Origin: an uncultured Bacillaceae bacterium
GTDB lineage: Bacteria; Bacillota; Bacilli; Bacillales; Caldibacillaceae
DNA: 32,532 nt
Direction of reading: 5' to 3'
Assembly (NCBI GenBank): GCA_937951955.1
Contig: CALGAD010000145.1
Span: 1 to 32,532 of the forward strand
Position numbers and translations under genes: made by a program. Each line of letters begins with the position of its first letter. Position 1 is the stretch's first letter. Positions 24,950 to 32,532 of this stretch are shown piece by piece. A model generated the notes under the pieces. The model was not told where the DNA came from and searched no databases. It saw only the letters and a list, made by a program, of their open reading frames with translations.

Positions 24950-25373
24950 TTATTCTGTTTTATTTTTTATTGCTAAATCCGGATCCGCTTTGCGACCAAT
25001 ACCCGCTCTGAGCAAGTATAGGGCTGAAATCACAAGAAGGAGACTGGAGATGATTAAGACCGGAGTAGCCGGTAAAACGTCATAGAGAAAACCGAACAAA
25101 ATAATACCGATCGGCATCAAGCTCTGGGCGCCAAATCGAGAGAATTGAAAAGTCCCGCCCTTTATAGACATCATCGACCGTTTTCTGAATCATCTGGTCG
25201 GTGTATTAATTAAAATAACCGTACCGCCAAATAGGAACATGAGCAATTAGTAAAAAGCGAACAAGATCCAGTAATTCAGCTTAATGACTAAAGGTAGCAT
25301 GTAAAATCATGAAACTAATTGCAAAGGCATAAATTTGCGAGCCGTAACTCGAGATGAATTTGCTGAAAACCAT
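24950..25373 (-). pseudogene. Decayed MFS transporter (N-terminal helix joined to C-terminal part)
   Basis: On the reverse strand an ATG at 25373 opens VFSKFISSYGSQIYAFAISFM, like helix 1 of MFS_3 exporters. The sequence then jumps to late-transporter material such as GGTVILINTPT and, in another frame, IQKTVDDVYKGR. It then reads SLMPIGIILFGFLYDVLPATP and stops at 24950. At least two frame changes and an in-frame stop lie between these pieces. Normal members have about 400 residues; about 280 are missing from the middle. No function is expected. Confidence 0.75.
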
Positions 25374-25561
25374 TGTCCATTAGTTGTATGTCGCTCTGCG
25401 AATCTTTCGTTCTTCTTGCAACACTGTTTTCTCCTTACCCAGCAAACCTTTGATACCGATTCCAAAAAATATTGTTGTTTTTCATATTTTCACTTCAGGC
25501 AATCATATATATGTTTAATGAATTTTTTTTGAATGAATGGAATGGGCGGGAGCTGATTCGT

Positions 25562-26170
25562 TTGCAATCCTATTATCAAAGCGGATACGAGAGCGGATTT
25601 GTTCAGGAAGAGTTTTTTGTGGAAGATCGTGTCCAGCAAATAGTCGTGAACTGGCTTTGCAATAAAAAAGATCTTCACATCCAATTAATGGACCCGCGCG
25701 GTCAAACCTTGAACGATTTTTCCTTAAAAAGGAATACGGAACTTTTTCAATACGGTTTCACCTACCGAAAAATTATAAAAAATCCATCTCCCGGTCGCTG
25801 GCGCGTAATGGTAGCAATGGGGGAAGAGCCCGGGCCATTTATATTAACCGTTCATTTTTCGAGCAAAATTAATCAAGATCAGGCCATTATTACGACGGCA
25901 ACGGAGACGATTAATATTTTCTATATGTGCAAGCAGGAGTTTACGGATCCGAAAGGGATAAATTTAGACATTCTCCTCGAATTTATTTCACCCCGCATGA
26001 AAAAATTGAAACGGATTCGCGTGGATCACCTCACCAATAGCCAAAAGCTAGTAATTCCCCCTTTTGCCGATGGCGTGTACAATTTAACGATCCAGGTGGA
26101 AGGAAAAACAAAAACGGGATATGCGTTTCAGAGAACGGTGCTGGAGTCCGTGTATTGTAAAAAGACTTAA
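25562..26170 (+). CDS. Hypothetical beta-rich protein, possibly 5'-truncated
   Basis: I do not recognise a named family. The product (about 202 residues from the TTG at 25562) is predicted to be mostly beta strand. The segment NPSPGRWRVMVAMGEEPGPFILTVHF resembles the end of a pre-peptidase C-terminal-like beta sandwich, a module normally attached to a secreted enzyme. No signal peptide or catalytic domain is visible. The start is uncertain. CGGGAG lies nine bases before TTG 25562, while the open frame reaches back to 25472 (with an ATG at 25512) without a good ribosome site. It follows the MFS relic, so it may itself be the remaining 3' part of a larger gene. Confidence 0.6.
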   Translation: MQSYYQSGYESGFVQEEFFVEDRVQQIVVNWLCNKKDLHIQLMDPRGQTLNDFSLKRNTELFQYGFTYRKIIKNPSPGRWRVMVAMGEEPGPFILTVHFSSKINQDQAIITTATETINIFYMCKQEFTDPKGINLDILLEFISPRMKKLKRIRVDHLTNSQKLVIPPFADGVYNLTIQVEGKTKTGYAFQRTVLESVYCKKT

Positions 26171-26219
26171 AATTCCCGCACATCTGTCTAACCGCTGAAA
26201 AAGAATGATATTCTTAGAG

Positions 26220-26242
26220 AAGAGCATCGGGCTCTTTTTTTT
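26220..26242 (+). terminator. Terminator after the hypothetical gene
   Basis: AAGAGC (26220-26225) pairs with GCTCTT (26231-26236) over a five-base loop, followed by T residues to 26242. The stem is short but the T-run is strong. It lies about 50 bases past the stop at 26170. Confidence 0.8.
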
Positions 26243-26376
26243 ATTGCCAGATATTCAAATTTACATTAATAGTTTTATAATATTGAAAAGATAACATAAA
26301 AAAAGAGGTACTGATTCGTTTCATAGCGAATAAGACAAAGGAAAGACATGTGTTTACAAATACGGGGAGGAAGCGA

Positions 26377-27324
26377 ATGGAGAAGGAAACTTTGTATCCG
26401 AAGTTAGCGGAGATCGTCAACAATATTGAAACGGTAGTCGTTGGCAAGCGGAAAGAAATTATTTTGAGTTTAACGGCACTGCTTGCAGGAGGACATGTCT
26501 TATTAGAAGATGTGCCCGGTGTTGGCAAAACGATGCTCGTCAAATCGCTAGCTAAATCTGTCGACACGACGTTTAAGCGAATTCAGTTTACTCCGGATTT
26601 ATTGCCTTCCGATGTATTAGGTGTGTCGATTTATAATCCGAAAACGATGGAATTTGAATTCCGTCCGGGACCGATTATGGGGAATATTATTCTCGCTGAT
26701 GAGATTAACCGGACATCGCCGAAAACCCAGTCTGCTCTCTTAGAAGGCATGGACGAGGGTAAAATTACCGTCGATGGCATCACTTACAATCTACCAAAAC
26801 CGTTCTTTGTCATGGCAACCCAAAACCCGATTGAATATGAGGGGACCTATCCTTTACCTGAAGCGCAGCTCGACCGCTTTTTATTAAAAATGAAAATGGG
26901 CTATCCTTCCCATGAAGAGGAAATCGATATTTTAACGCGGGCCCAGCACCGCCCGCCCATCGAAGATTTACAACCGGTGATCACTGTCAATGAGTTAATC
27001 GTTTTACAGGATGCAGTAAAAAATGTGTTTGTCGATGAAACGGTGAAAAGTTATATCGTGTCGATTTCTGAACGAACGAGAACGCACGGACAGGTTTATT
27101 TAGGAGTGAGTCCCCGCGGTTCAATCGCTTTAATGAAGGCGGCACAAGCGTATGCTTTTATTCACGGCAGGGATTATGTCGTTCCGGATGATGTGCAATT
27201 TTTAGCACCGCACGTATTTTCCCACCGGATTATTTTACGTTCCGAAGCAAAATACGATGGGGTATCCCCGCAAGATGTCGTTTATTCGATCATGACGACC
27301 ACCCGGGTACCGATACGCAGGTGA
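26377..27324 (+). CDS. yeaC: MoxR family AAA+ ATPase (YeaC-like)
   Basis: The 315-residue product is a MoxR-type AAA+ chaperone. It has a P-loop DVPGVGKTMLVKSLAKS, Walker B IILADEINRTSPKTQSALLEGMDE and sensor region MATQNPIEYEGTYPLPEAQLDRFLLK. A C-terminal lid contains SPRGSIALMKAAQAYAFIHGRDYVVPDDV. MoxR ATPases usually act with VWA-domain partners, here the DUF58 gene directly downstream. The ATG at 26377 follows GGGGAGG by six bases; the longer in-frame GTG at 26350 has no site. It starts a three-gene operon equal to yeaC-yeaD-yebA of B. subtilis. Confidence 0.95.
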   Translation: MEKETLYPKLAEIVNNIETVVVGKRKEIILSLTALLAGGHVLLEDVPGVGKTMLVKSLAKSVDTTFKRIQFTPDLLPSDVLGVSIYNPKTMEFEFRPGPIMGNIILADEINRTSPKTQSALLEGMDEGKITVDGITYNLPKPFFVMATQNPIEYEGTYPLPEAQLDRFLLKMKMGYPSHEEEIDILTRAQHRPPIEDLQPVITVNELIVLQDAVKNVFVDETVKSYIVSISERTRTHGQVYLGVSPRGSIALMKAAQAYAFIHGRDYVVPDDVQFLAPHVFSHRIILRSEAKYDGVSPQDVVYSIMTTTRVPIRR

Positions 27325-27329
27325 GCGCG

Positions 27330-28541
27330 ATGGAACAATTCAAATCGTTAAGCAATGGCTTGAAACTGCTCGCATTCATGGTTTTAACAGTCGCGAGTTT
27401 TTGTTTCGCGATGTTTCAGGGGGGCTTTGTCAGTTGGTTTCTCTTTGCGGCATTTCTTCCGATTGCCCTTTATTCGATCAGTCTTTATTTTTACCCGATC
27501 GAAAACATTGCAGTGGAGCGGAACTTACAAAAATCGGAATATCGGGCCGGAGATACGGTGCCTGTTCATTTGAAAATTGTTTTGCCGGTACGCTTTCCTC
27601 TCTTTTATGTATTCATTCATGATACGGTCATGAGAAAGCGAAAAAATCAAATTGAACGGACATGGCGAACGTTGCAATTTCCTTTATTGAAAAAAACGCT
27701 TGAATATGAGTATGAAATTCCTAAAATTTCCCGGGGCGAATTTCAATTTACCGAAATCCGCGTGACGGTTGCAGATCTTTTCGGATTTATCCGGAAAGAG
27801 GTCGAGCTCCAGGAAGCGAAGCCATTCATTGTGTATCCGGTGACCGTTCCCCTACAATATTTGCCGCAAGAAAATGAATTTGATCAAGGATTGGCGCGCA
27901 CGAAAGATATGGTGCAGCGGGATACGACGATGGCGATCAGTGTCCGGGAATACCAGCAGGGAGATCGGTTTTCTTGGATTAACTGGAAGGCCAGCGCCCG
28001 GAAGAATCAGTTGATGACGAAGGAGTTTGAACAGCGGAAAAATCAAGATGTTTTCCTCGTGTTGGATCGGACCCCATGCAAGCAATTTGAATTACTCGTC
28101 ACCTTTTGCGCAAGCGTTGTGACAGCCGTGTTAAAAGAAGGGATTGAAATCGGTTTTTACAGTTTTGGCAAGGAGCGGGAATACATTCGCTTGCAGCAAG
28201 GCCAGTCCCATTTGCAAAAAATCTTTTTGGCCCTGGCTCGCGTGGAAGATGATGCCGAAATTGAGCTTGCGCAAATCATCAGATCTGAAGAGTTGTTGAA
28301 ACGCCACCTGCAGCATATCGTTTTCATTGTTCATTCGTTGAATCAAGAATTGGTAAGTGAGCTTATGCACCTTGCCAGGGATAGAAGTCAAATCTCCGTT
28401 TTCGTCGTGAAACCTCGCCAGGAACTGATCAGCCGGGAAGAAATTTCATTACTGGCGTCATTAAAGCAAAAGGGCATTCAAGGGCGGATAATCCGGGAAG
28501 GCGAATTTGCTCATGCCTTTGCAAGGGGAGAAGTCGGATGA
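27330..28541 (+). CDS. yeaD: DUF58 domain protein (YeaD-like)
   Basis: The 403-residue product has two N-terminal membrane helices (LLAFMVLTVASFCFAMF and WFLFAAFLPIALYSISLYF). A DUF58 domain follows, with the core motif VREYQQGDRFSWINWKASARKNQLMTKEFE and a VWA-like C-terminus. DUF58 proteins are partners of MoxR ATPases and transglutaminase proteins in cell-envelope modules. The ATG at 27330 lies six bases after AGGTGA; a GTG at 27321 overlapping the moxR stop is an alternative. Its stop overlaps the next gene as ATGA, so the genes are likely coupled. Confidence 0.92.
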   Translation: MEQFKSLSNGLKLLAFMVLTVASFCFAMFQGGFVSWFLFAAFLPIALYSISLYFYPIENIAVERNLQKSEYRAGDTVPVHLKIVLPVRFPLFYVFIHDTVMRKRKNQIERTWRTLQFPLLKKTLEYEYEIPKISRGEFQFTEIRVTVADLFGFIRKEVELQEAKPFIVYPVTVPLQYLPQENEFDQGLARTKDMVQRDTTMAISVREYQQGDRFSWINWKASARKNQLMTKEFEQRKNQDVFLVLDRTPCKQFELLVTFCASVVTAVLKEGIEIGFYSFGKEREYIRLQQGQSHLQKIFLALARVEDDAEIELAQIIRSEELLKRHLQHIVFIVHSLNQELVSELMHLARDRSQISVFVVKPRQELISREEISLLASLKQKGIQGRIIREGEFAHAFARGEVG

Positions 28542-30778
28542 TTTTAGAAAGAAAAACACTTGAAGCTTTGCTCGTACATCTTCTCGTCTTTTTACTATTA
28601 TGTGAATGGCTGTATCCATTAAAGCGATTAGCCGTTGATATCAATCTACCGATTTTTATCGTTTTCCTGATCTTATGTTTCTTGTTAAGTTATTTTAAGT
28701 TTCCCATTCCGGCTAATCTCCTTATTGTTTCTCTTTATATCATCATCATGATGAATTTTTACCATTTTAAAAGTCCGGGCCCCGGTCTTTTCTGGCCGAA
28801 TGAAATTTTTGCCGATCTATTTTTCAATCTCGACTTATTGTTCGCGCAGGAATGGTTTTATTTAACGAATTCGTTTCGGACGTTATTACTATTTATTTTA
28901 TTAGGTTTAACCGTTTATCTGCTCCATTACTGGGTGATGATTCGCAAATTTGCTTTCTTTTTTGTTTTGATCACGGTGACTTATCTAGCAATCCTGGATA
29001 CTTTTACCCCTTTTGATGCGAAATTTGCTATAATCCGCACTTTTTTATTCGGGTTATGCGGTCTCGGTATTATCGCATACTATCGCCTGGCGGATCGGGA
29101 ACAGCTCTTTCATGTACGCATTTTCCAGGGAAAAGGATTGCTGCTTTTAATGGGAGTAGTTTTCTTCACGACTTCCCTCGGGATTCTCGTTCCGAAGGCC
29201 GGACCTAAATGGCCTGACCCCGTACCGTTTCTGAAGTCGCTGAATACCAATCCGGATGGCGGAGAGCGACGTGGGGAAGGTATCAGTTATATTGGTTATG
29301 ATGAAGACGACTCTTATTTAGGGGGACCATTTTTGCCAAGTGATACCCGTGTCTTTACCGTTTATTCGCGGCACAGTCAATACTGGCGGATTGAAACGAA
29401 AGATGTGTATACGGGAAAAGGCTGGGAAACATCGGCGGAAGAGCATTTTGTCCAGGTGGAAGCGAATGAGGAAAGAATCCCGATCTATCATGTGGAGGAT
29501 GAATTTTTAGAATCCGAATTGTATACCGCCTTTGTGGAAGTAGCGGCGGGTAAAGATCACGTGATATATCCGTATGGCGCTGAAGACGTGCAGCTTGGGG
29601 CCACACCGGTTTTGGAAGAAAATGAATCGGGAACGAGGCGCAAGATCACCGGCTATTTAGGTAAGGGGAGAAGACCGTACTTTGTCGATCCGGTAAAGGA
29701 AAAGCTCGATTTCGGGGAAGACTTCGAGAATTACAGCATGACTTACCGGCGGCCCTCCTATGATATTTCCCGGTTACGGTCCGTTCGTGATGCTTCCGGA
29801 ATCGATGAGAATTTTTTACAACGATATACACAACTTCCGGAACAATTGCCGGAACGGGTGCGGGAGCTGGCCGTTCAACTTACGGCTGATTCCGACAACT
29901 GGTACGATCGAGCTAAAGATATAGAAATGTACTTGCAAAGTTTCGAATTCACGTATGAGACGGAAGATGTGGCGATCCCCGGCGAAGAGGATGATTATGT
30001 CGATCAGTTTTTATTTGAAACGAAAAAAGGGTATTGCGATAACTTCTCGACTTCAATGGTCGTCCTGTTGCGTTCGATCGGCATCCCTGCCCGCTGGGTA
30101 AAGGGCTATACAGATGGGGATATCATCGATCGCACGATTATCGACTATCAGCTTTTTGAAATTAAAAATAACCACGCCCATTCCTGGGTAGAAGTGTACT
30201 TTCCCGGTGTAGGCTGGGTTCCGTTTGAACCGACAAAAGGGTTTTCCAATTACGTCCAGTTTTATATGGAAATTGAAACAGACCAAACGACGGAGCAGGA
30301 TGTTGTGGATGAGTGGGAGTTACCGGAAGAACATACCCAACAAGACTTCAATCAGTTCGAAATGGATGAAGGCACTGATGGGGCATCTGGAAGCGGTGAA
30401 GCGAGCTTCTGGAACAGACTCGCGAACTTCTTGTTTGTCATTCCTTTGTTGATTGTGGCGGTCTTACTGTTCGTGTTCCGGCATAAGTGGCTCCCTTTAT
30501 TCTACATTGTGAAATATAAAAATAAATCCGATTGGCACACGTTCCAGAAGGCGTATTTAGCTTTGGTGAGTTGCTTAGAACGAGCTGGCCTGCAAAGGGA
30601 AACCGGGGTAACTTTGCGCGATTATGCCCGCAAGATTGATGACTATTTCCACACGGAAGAAATGACAAAGTTGACGAGCTTGTATGAGCGACTCGTTTAT
30701 GGCAACGGGAGCGTTACCGGTGAGGTTGACTGGTATGATGCATGGGAGCGACTCATGCGAAGGACAGGACGGGAATAG
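28538..30778 (+). CDS. yebA: Transglutaminase-like membrane protein (TgpA/YebA-like)
   Basis: The 746-residue product has about six N-terminal membrane helices, then an extracytoplasmic transglutaminase-like domain. A C-terminal helix (LANFLFVIPLLIVAVLLFVF) and a cytoplasmic DUF4129-like tail follow. The Cys-His pair is visible as KKGYCDNFSTSMVVLLRS (Cys 500) and NNHAHSWVEVYFPGVGW (His 548). The third residue region reads VPFEPTKGF, with Glu where many relatives have Asp. It may act on peptidoglycan or surface proteins; the substrate is unknown. It ends the moxR operon and is followed by a terminator at 30838. Confidence 0.92.
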   Translation: MILERKTLEALLVHLLVFLLLCEWLYPLKRLAVDINLPIFIVFLILCFLLSYFKFPIPANLLIVSLYIIIMMNFYHFKSPGPGLFWPNEIFADLFFNLDLLFAQEWFYLTNSFRTLLLFILLGLTVYLLHYWVMIRKFAFFFVLITVTYLAILDTFTPFDAKFAIIRTFLFGLCGLGIIAYYRLADREQLFHVRIFQGKGLLLLMGVVFFTTSLGILVPKAGPKWPDPVPFLKSLNTNPDGGERRGEGISYIGYDEDDSYLGGPFLPSDTRVFTVYSRHSQYWRIETKDVYTGKGWETSAEEHFVQVEANEERIPIYHVEDEFLESELYTAFVEVAAGKDHVIYPYGAEDVQLGATPVLEENESGTRRKITGYLGKGRRPYFVDPVKEKLDFGEDFENYSMTYRRPSYDISRLRSVRDASGIDENFLQRYTQLPEQLPERVRELAVQLTADSDNWYDRAKDIEMYLQSFEFTYETEDVAIPGEEDDYVDQFLFETKKGYCDNFSTSMVVLLRSIGIPARWVKGYTDGDIIDRTIIDYQLFEIKNNHAHSWVEVYFPGVGWVPFEPTKGFSNYVQFYMEIETDQTTEQDVVDEWELPEEHTQQDFNQFEMDEGTDGASGSGEASFWNRLANFLFVIPLLIVAVLLFVFRHKWLPLFYIVKYKNKSDWHTFQKAYLALVSCLERAGLQRETGVTLRDYARKIDDYFHTEEMTKLTSLYERLVYGNGSVTGEVDWYDAWERLMRRTGRE

Positions 30779-30837
30779 TGCGTTTTTAAGAAAAGCCGGG
30801 ACGGTGCCGTCAAGACCTTGTGAATCATTCTTTTTTT

Positions 30838-30870
30838 AGAACCCTTGTGAAAAGATTTGGGTTCTTTTTT
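30838..30870 (+). terminator. Terminator of the moxR-DUF58-transglutaminase operon
   Basis: AGAACCC (30838-30844) pairs perfectly with GGGTTCT (30859-30865), followed by a run of T to 30870. The loop is 14 bases. It lies 60 bases past the last gene and about 100 before guaA. Confidence 0.85.
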
Positions 30871-30967
30871 ATTGCTTCTTGTTAAAAAGGGGGAACTTCG
30901 TTTATTCTATATAAAGAGATTTTCTTGGAGAAATAGTTAAATTTTAATTCAAGCTAGAGGTGACAAG

Positions 30968-32515
30968 ATGGTAAATCGTACGACCGATCAAGAAATGATT
31001 CTCGTAATTGATTTTGGCAGTCCGTACAATCAGTTGTTAACGAGAAAAGTTCGAGAGCTTGGCGTATATTGTGAACTTTATCCAGCCACAACAACGGCAG
31101 ATAAAATACGGGCGATGAATGTAAAAGGAATTATTTTATCCGGTGGGACGCAAAGTGTGTTTGCTGACGATTTTTACCGATTTGACCGGGAGATTTTCCG
31201 TTTAGGAGTACCAGTTTTAGGGATTGGTTCCGGCATGGCTGTATTGGCCAAAGAATTCGGCGGCCAACTGGAACCGCAACAGTTGCGGAACTATGAGAAG
31301 ACAGACATTCGCACTGTCCCGGAGAAAAAATTGTTCAACAATGTGCCGGAAGAACAAACCGTCTGGTTAGGCCATGGTGATCTCGTTGTGGAAGCTCCGG
31401 AAGGCTTTATGATTGATGCAGCGAGTGATTTCTGTCCGATTGTCGCCATGAGTGATGAAGAAAATAGATTGTTTGGCGTTCAATTCCATCCGGAAACTCC
31501 TGAAAGTGAGCACGGCATGGAGATTCTGAAAAATTTTGTCTTTTCTGTGTGTGCCTGTGAGGCGACCTGGTCTGTCGAACAGTTTATCGAGGAACAGATT
31601 GAAACGATCCGCCAGCAAGTGGGGAATGAAAAGGTCCTTTGTGCTTTATCTGGTGGCGTGGATTCCTCTGTTGCTGCTACATTAATCCATAAAGCGATCG
31701 GCAATCAGTTAACGTGTATTTTTGTTGATCACGGTCTGTTGCGTAAAGGTGAAGCGGAAAGCGTGATGAAAACATTTAAAGATCAGTTCCGGATGAATGT
31801 TATTAAAGTCGATGCCAGGGAACGGTTTTTAAATAAATTAAAAGGGGTCACTGATCCGGAGAAGAAACGAAAAATTATCGGCAACGAATTTATTTATGTG
31901 TTTGATGAAGAAGCCTCTAAATTAGCCGGAATCAAATATTTAGCGCAAGGAACCGTCTATTCTGATGTGATTGAAAGTGGGACCGAATCGACCAAAACGA
32001 TTAAATCCCACCATAATGTAGGCGGTCTTCCGGAAGATATGGAGTTTGAATTAATCGAGCCCCTCAAAACATTGTTTAAAGACGAAGTTCGCCAGGTCGG
32101 TACCGCCCTCGGCATCCCCGATGAAATCGTCTGGCGCCAGCCCTTCCCCGGACCGGGTCTTGCCATTCGTGTGCTCGGTGAGGTGACAGAAGACAAGCTG
32201 GAAATCGTTCGCGAATCCGACTGGATTTTACGGGATGAAATCAAAAAGGCCGGATTGGATCGAGAAATCTGGCAATATTTCACGGTACTGACGAATATTC
32301 GCAGCGTCGGTGTGAAGGATGATGAACGTACATATGATTACACCGTCGGTATCCGGGCCGTGAATTCCATCGATGGCATGACGGCTGAATGGGCGAGAAT
32401 TCCGTTTGATGTGTTGGAGAAAATTTCCCGCCGCATCGTCGCGGAAGTGCCTCATGTGAATCGGGTTGTTTACGATATTACGAGCAAACCACCGGCTACG
32501 ATCGAGTGGGAGTAA
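30968..32515 (+). CDS. guaA: GMP synthase with apparently inactive glutaminase domain
   Basis: GuaA converts XMP to GMP with ATP, using ammonia that its N-terminal class I glutaminase releases from glutamine. The 515-residue product is complete. The PP-loop ALSGGVDSSVAATL (226-239) and the XMP-binding KGVTDPEKKRKIIGNEF look normal. The C-terminal dimerisation domain, ending KPPATIEWE, is also intact. In the glutaminase domain His174 and Glu176 (QFHPE) remain, but the nucleophile motif is GIGSGM at 85-90 instead of GICYGM, so the cysteine is glycine 87 (codon GGT, 31226-31228). DFGSQY reads DFGSPY and SGGP reads SGGT. The enzyme should depend on free ammonia. The start ATG follows GAGGTGA; the position after the moxR operon is conserved with B. 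subtilis. Confidence 0.94.
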   Translation: MVNRTTDQEMILVIDFGSPYNQLLTRKVRELGVYCELYPATTTADKIRAMNVKGIILSGGTQSVFADDFYRFDREIFRLGVPVLGIGSGMAVLAKEFGGQLEPQQLRNYEKTDIRTVPEKKLFNNVPEEQTVWLGHGDLVVEAPEGFMIDAASDFCPIVAMSDEENRLFGVQFHPETPESEHGMEILKNFVFSVCACEATWSVEQFIEEQIETIRQQVGNEKVLCALSGGVDSSVAATLIHKAIGNQLTCIFVDHGLLRKGEAESVMKTFKDQFRMNVIKVDARERFLNKLKGVTDPEKKRKIIGNEFIYVFDEEASKLAGIKYLAQGTVYSDVIESGTESTKTIKSHHNVGGLPEDMEFELIEPLKTLFKDEVRQVGTALGIPDEIVWRQPFPGPGLAIRVLGEVTEDKLEIVRESDWILRDEIKKAGLDREIWQYFTVLTNIRSVGVKDDERTYDYTVGIRAVNSIDGMTAEWARIPFDVLEKISRRIVAEVPHVNRVVYDITSKPPATIEWE

Positions 32516-32532
32516 AAGAATGATCGTTCAAG

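Noticed and set aside
24898..25011. Forward 37-codon frame coding one membrane helix (MKIALKQFTIWLGIVLTIIL)
   Set aside because: It has a ribosome-like GAGAGG directly against the ATG with no spacing, and its end is antisense to the MFS relic. It may be a cut gene, but evidence is too thin to call it.
30866..30967. PurBox or riboswitch upstream of guaA
   Set aside because: The only GAAC core is in GGGGGAACTTCG without the flanking pattern, and no aptamer-like motifs are present.

Overview
The window reads as a chromosome segment of a Bacillaceae bacterium. The gene order closely follows two Bacillus subtilis blocks: tsaE-tsaB-rimI-tsaD-ydiF-rex-tatC-ydiK-ydiL-groES-groEL at the left, and yeaC-yeaD-yebA-guaA at the right. 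Between them lie a purine-nucleoside ABC transporter operon, a pspA-ydjGHI-like envelope stress operon and fumC. Species cannot be fixed from this sequence. Start codons marked by good AGGAGG-type ribosome sites, intrinsic terminators after most units, a CIRCE element and a purine riboswitch all fit Bacillota.

Layout. 1-432: the end of an rRNA operon (5S 3' end), a 19-base relic of the tRNA-fMet 5' end, then tRNA-fMet, tRNA-Asp and a terminator. 433-903: no convincing gene. 904-3570: tsaE, tsaB, rimI, tsaD (tRNA t6A synthesis plus an acetyltransferase). 3571-3795: a cluster of DnaA-box-like sites. 3796-5816: ABC-F ATPase, reverse strand. 6092-7776: rex, an unexplained structured leader, and tatC without its usual tatA. 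7775-8797: two reverse-strand membrane genes. 8979-11122: groESL with promoter and CIRCE. 11232-11765: a cupin gene. 11892-17362: purine transporter operon with a putative PurR operator, promoter, guanine riboswitch, substrate-binding lipoprotein, ATPase and two permeases. 17435-20958: a SigW-like promoter and a four-gene stress operon. 21170-22594: fumC. 22596-22758: a 21-bp degenerate tandem repeat. 22767-24422: flavin dehydrogenase, reverse strand. 24582-26242: an alkyltransferase-like protein, a decayed MFS transporter and an orphan beta-rich protein. 26377-30778: MoxR ATPase, DUF58 protein and transglutaminase. 30968-32515: guaA.

The most notable signals concern purines. GuaA is full length, but the cysteine nucleophile of its glutaminase domain is replaced (GICYGM in the family, GIGSGM here), and other amidotransferase motifs are altered, while the ATP-pyrophosphatase and dimerisation regions look intact. 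The guanosine-type transporter operon carries three separate apparent one-base losses in short homopolymers (first gene, ATPase, first permease), although its regulation looks elaborate and intact. Other items worth following are the DnaA-box cluster, the structured rex-tatC intergenic RNA with possible start-codon occlusion, the 21-bp tandem repeat and a shortened PspA.
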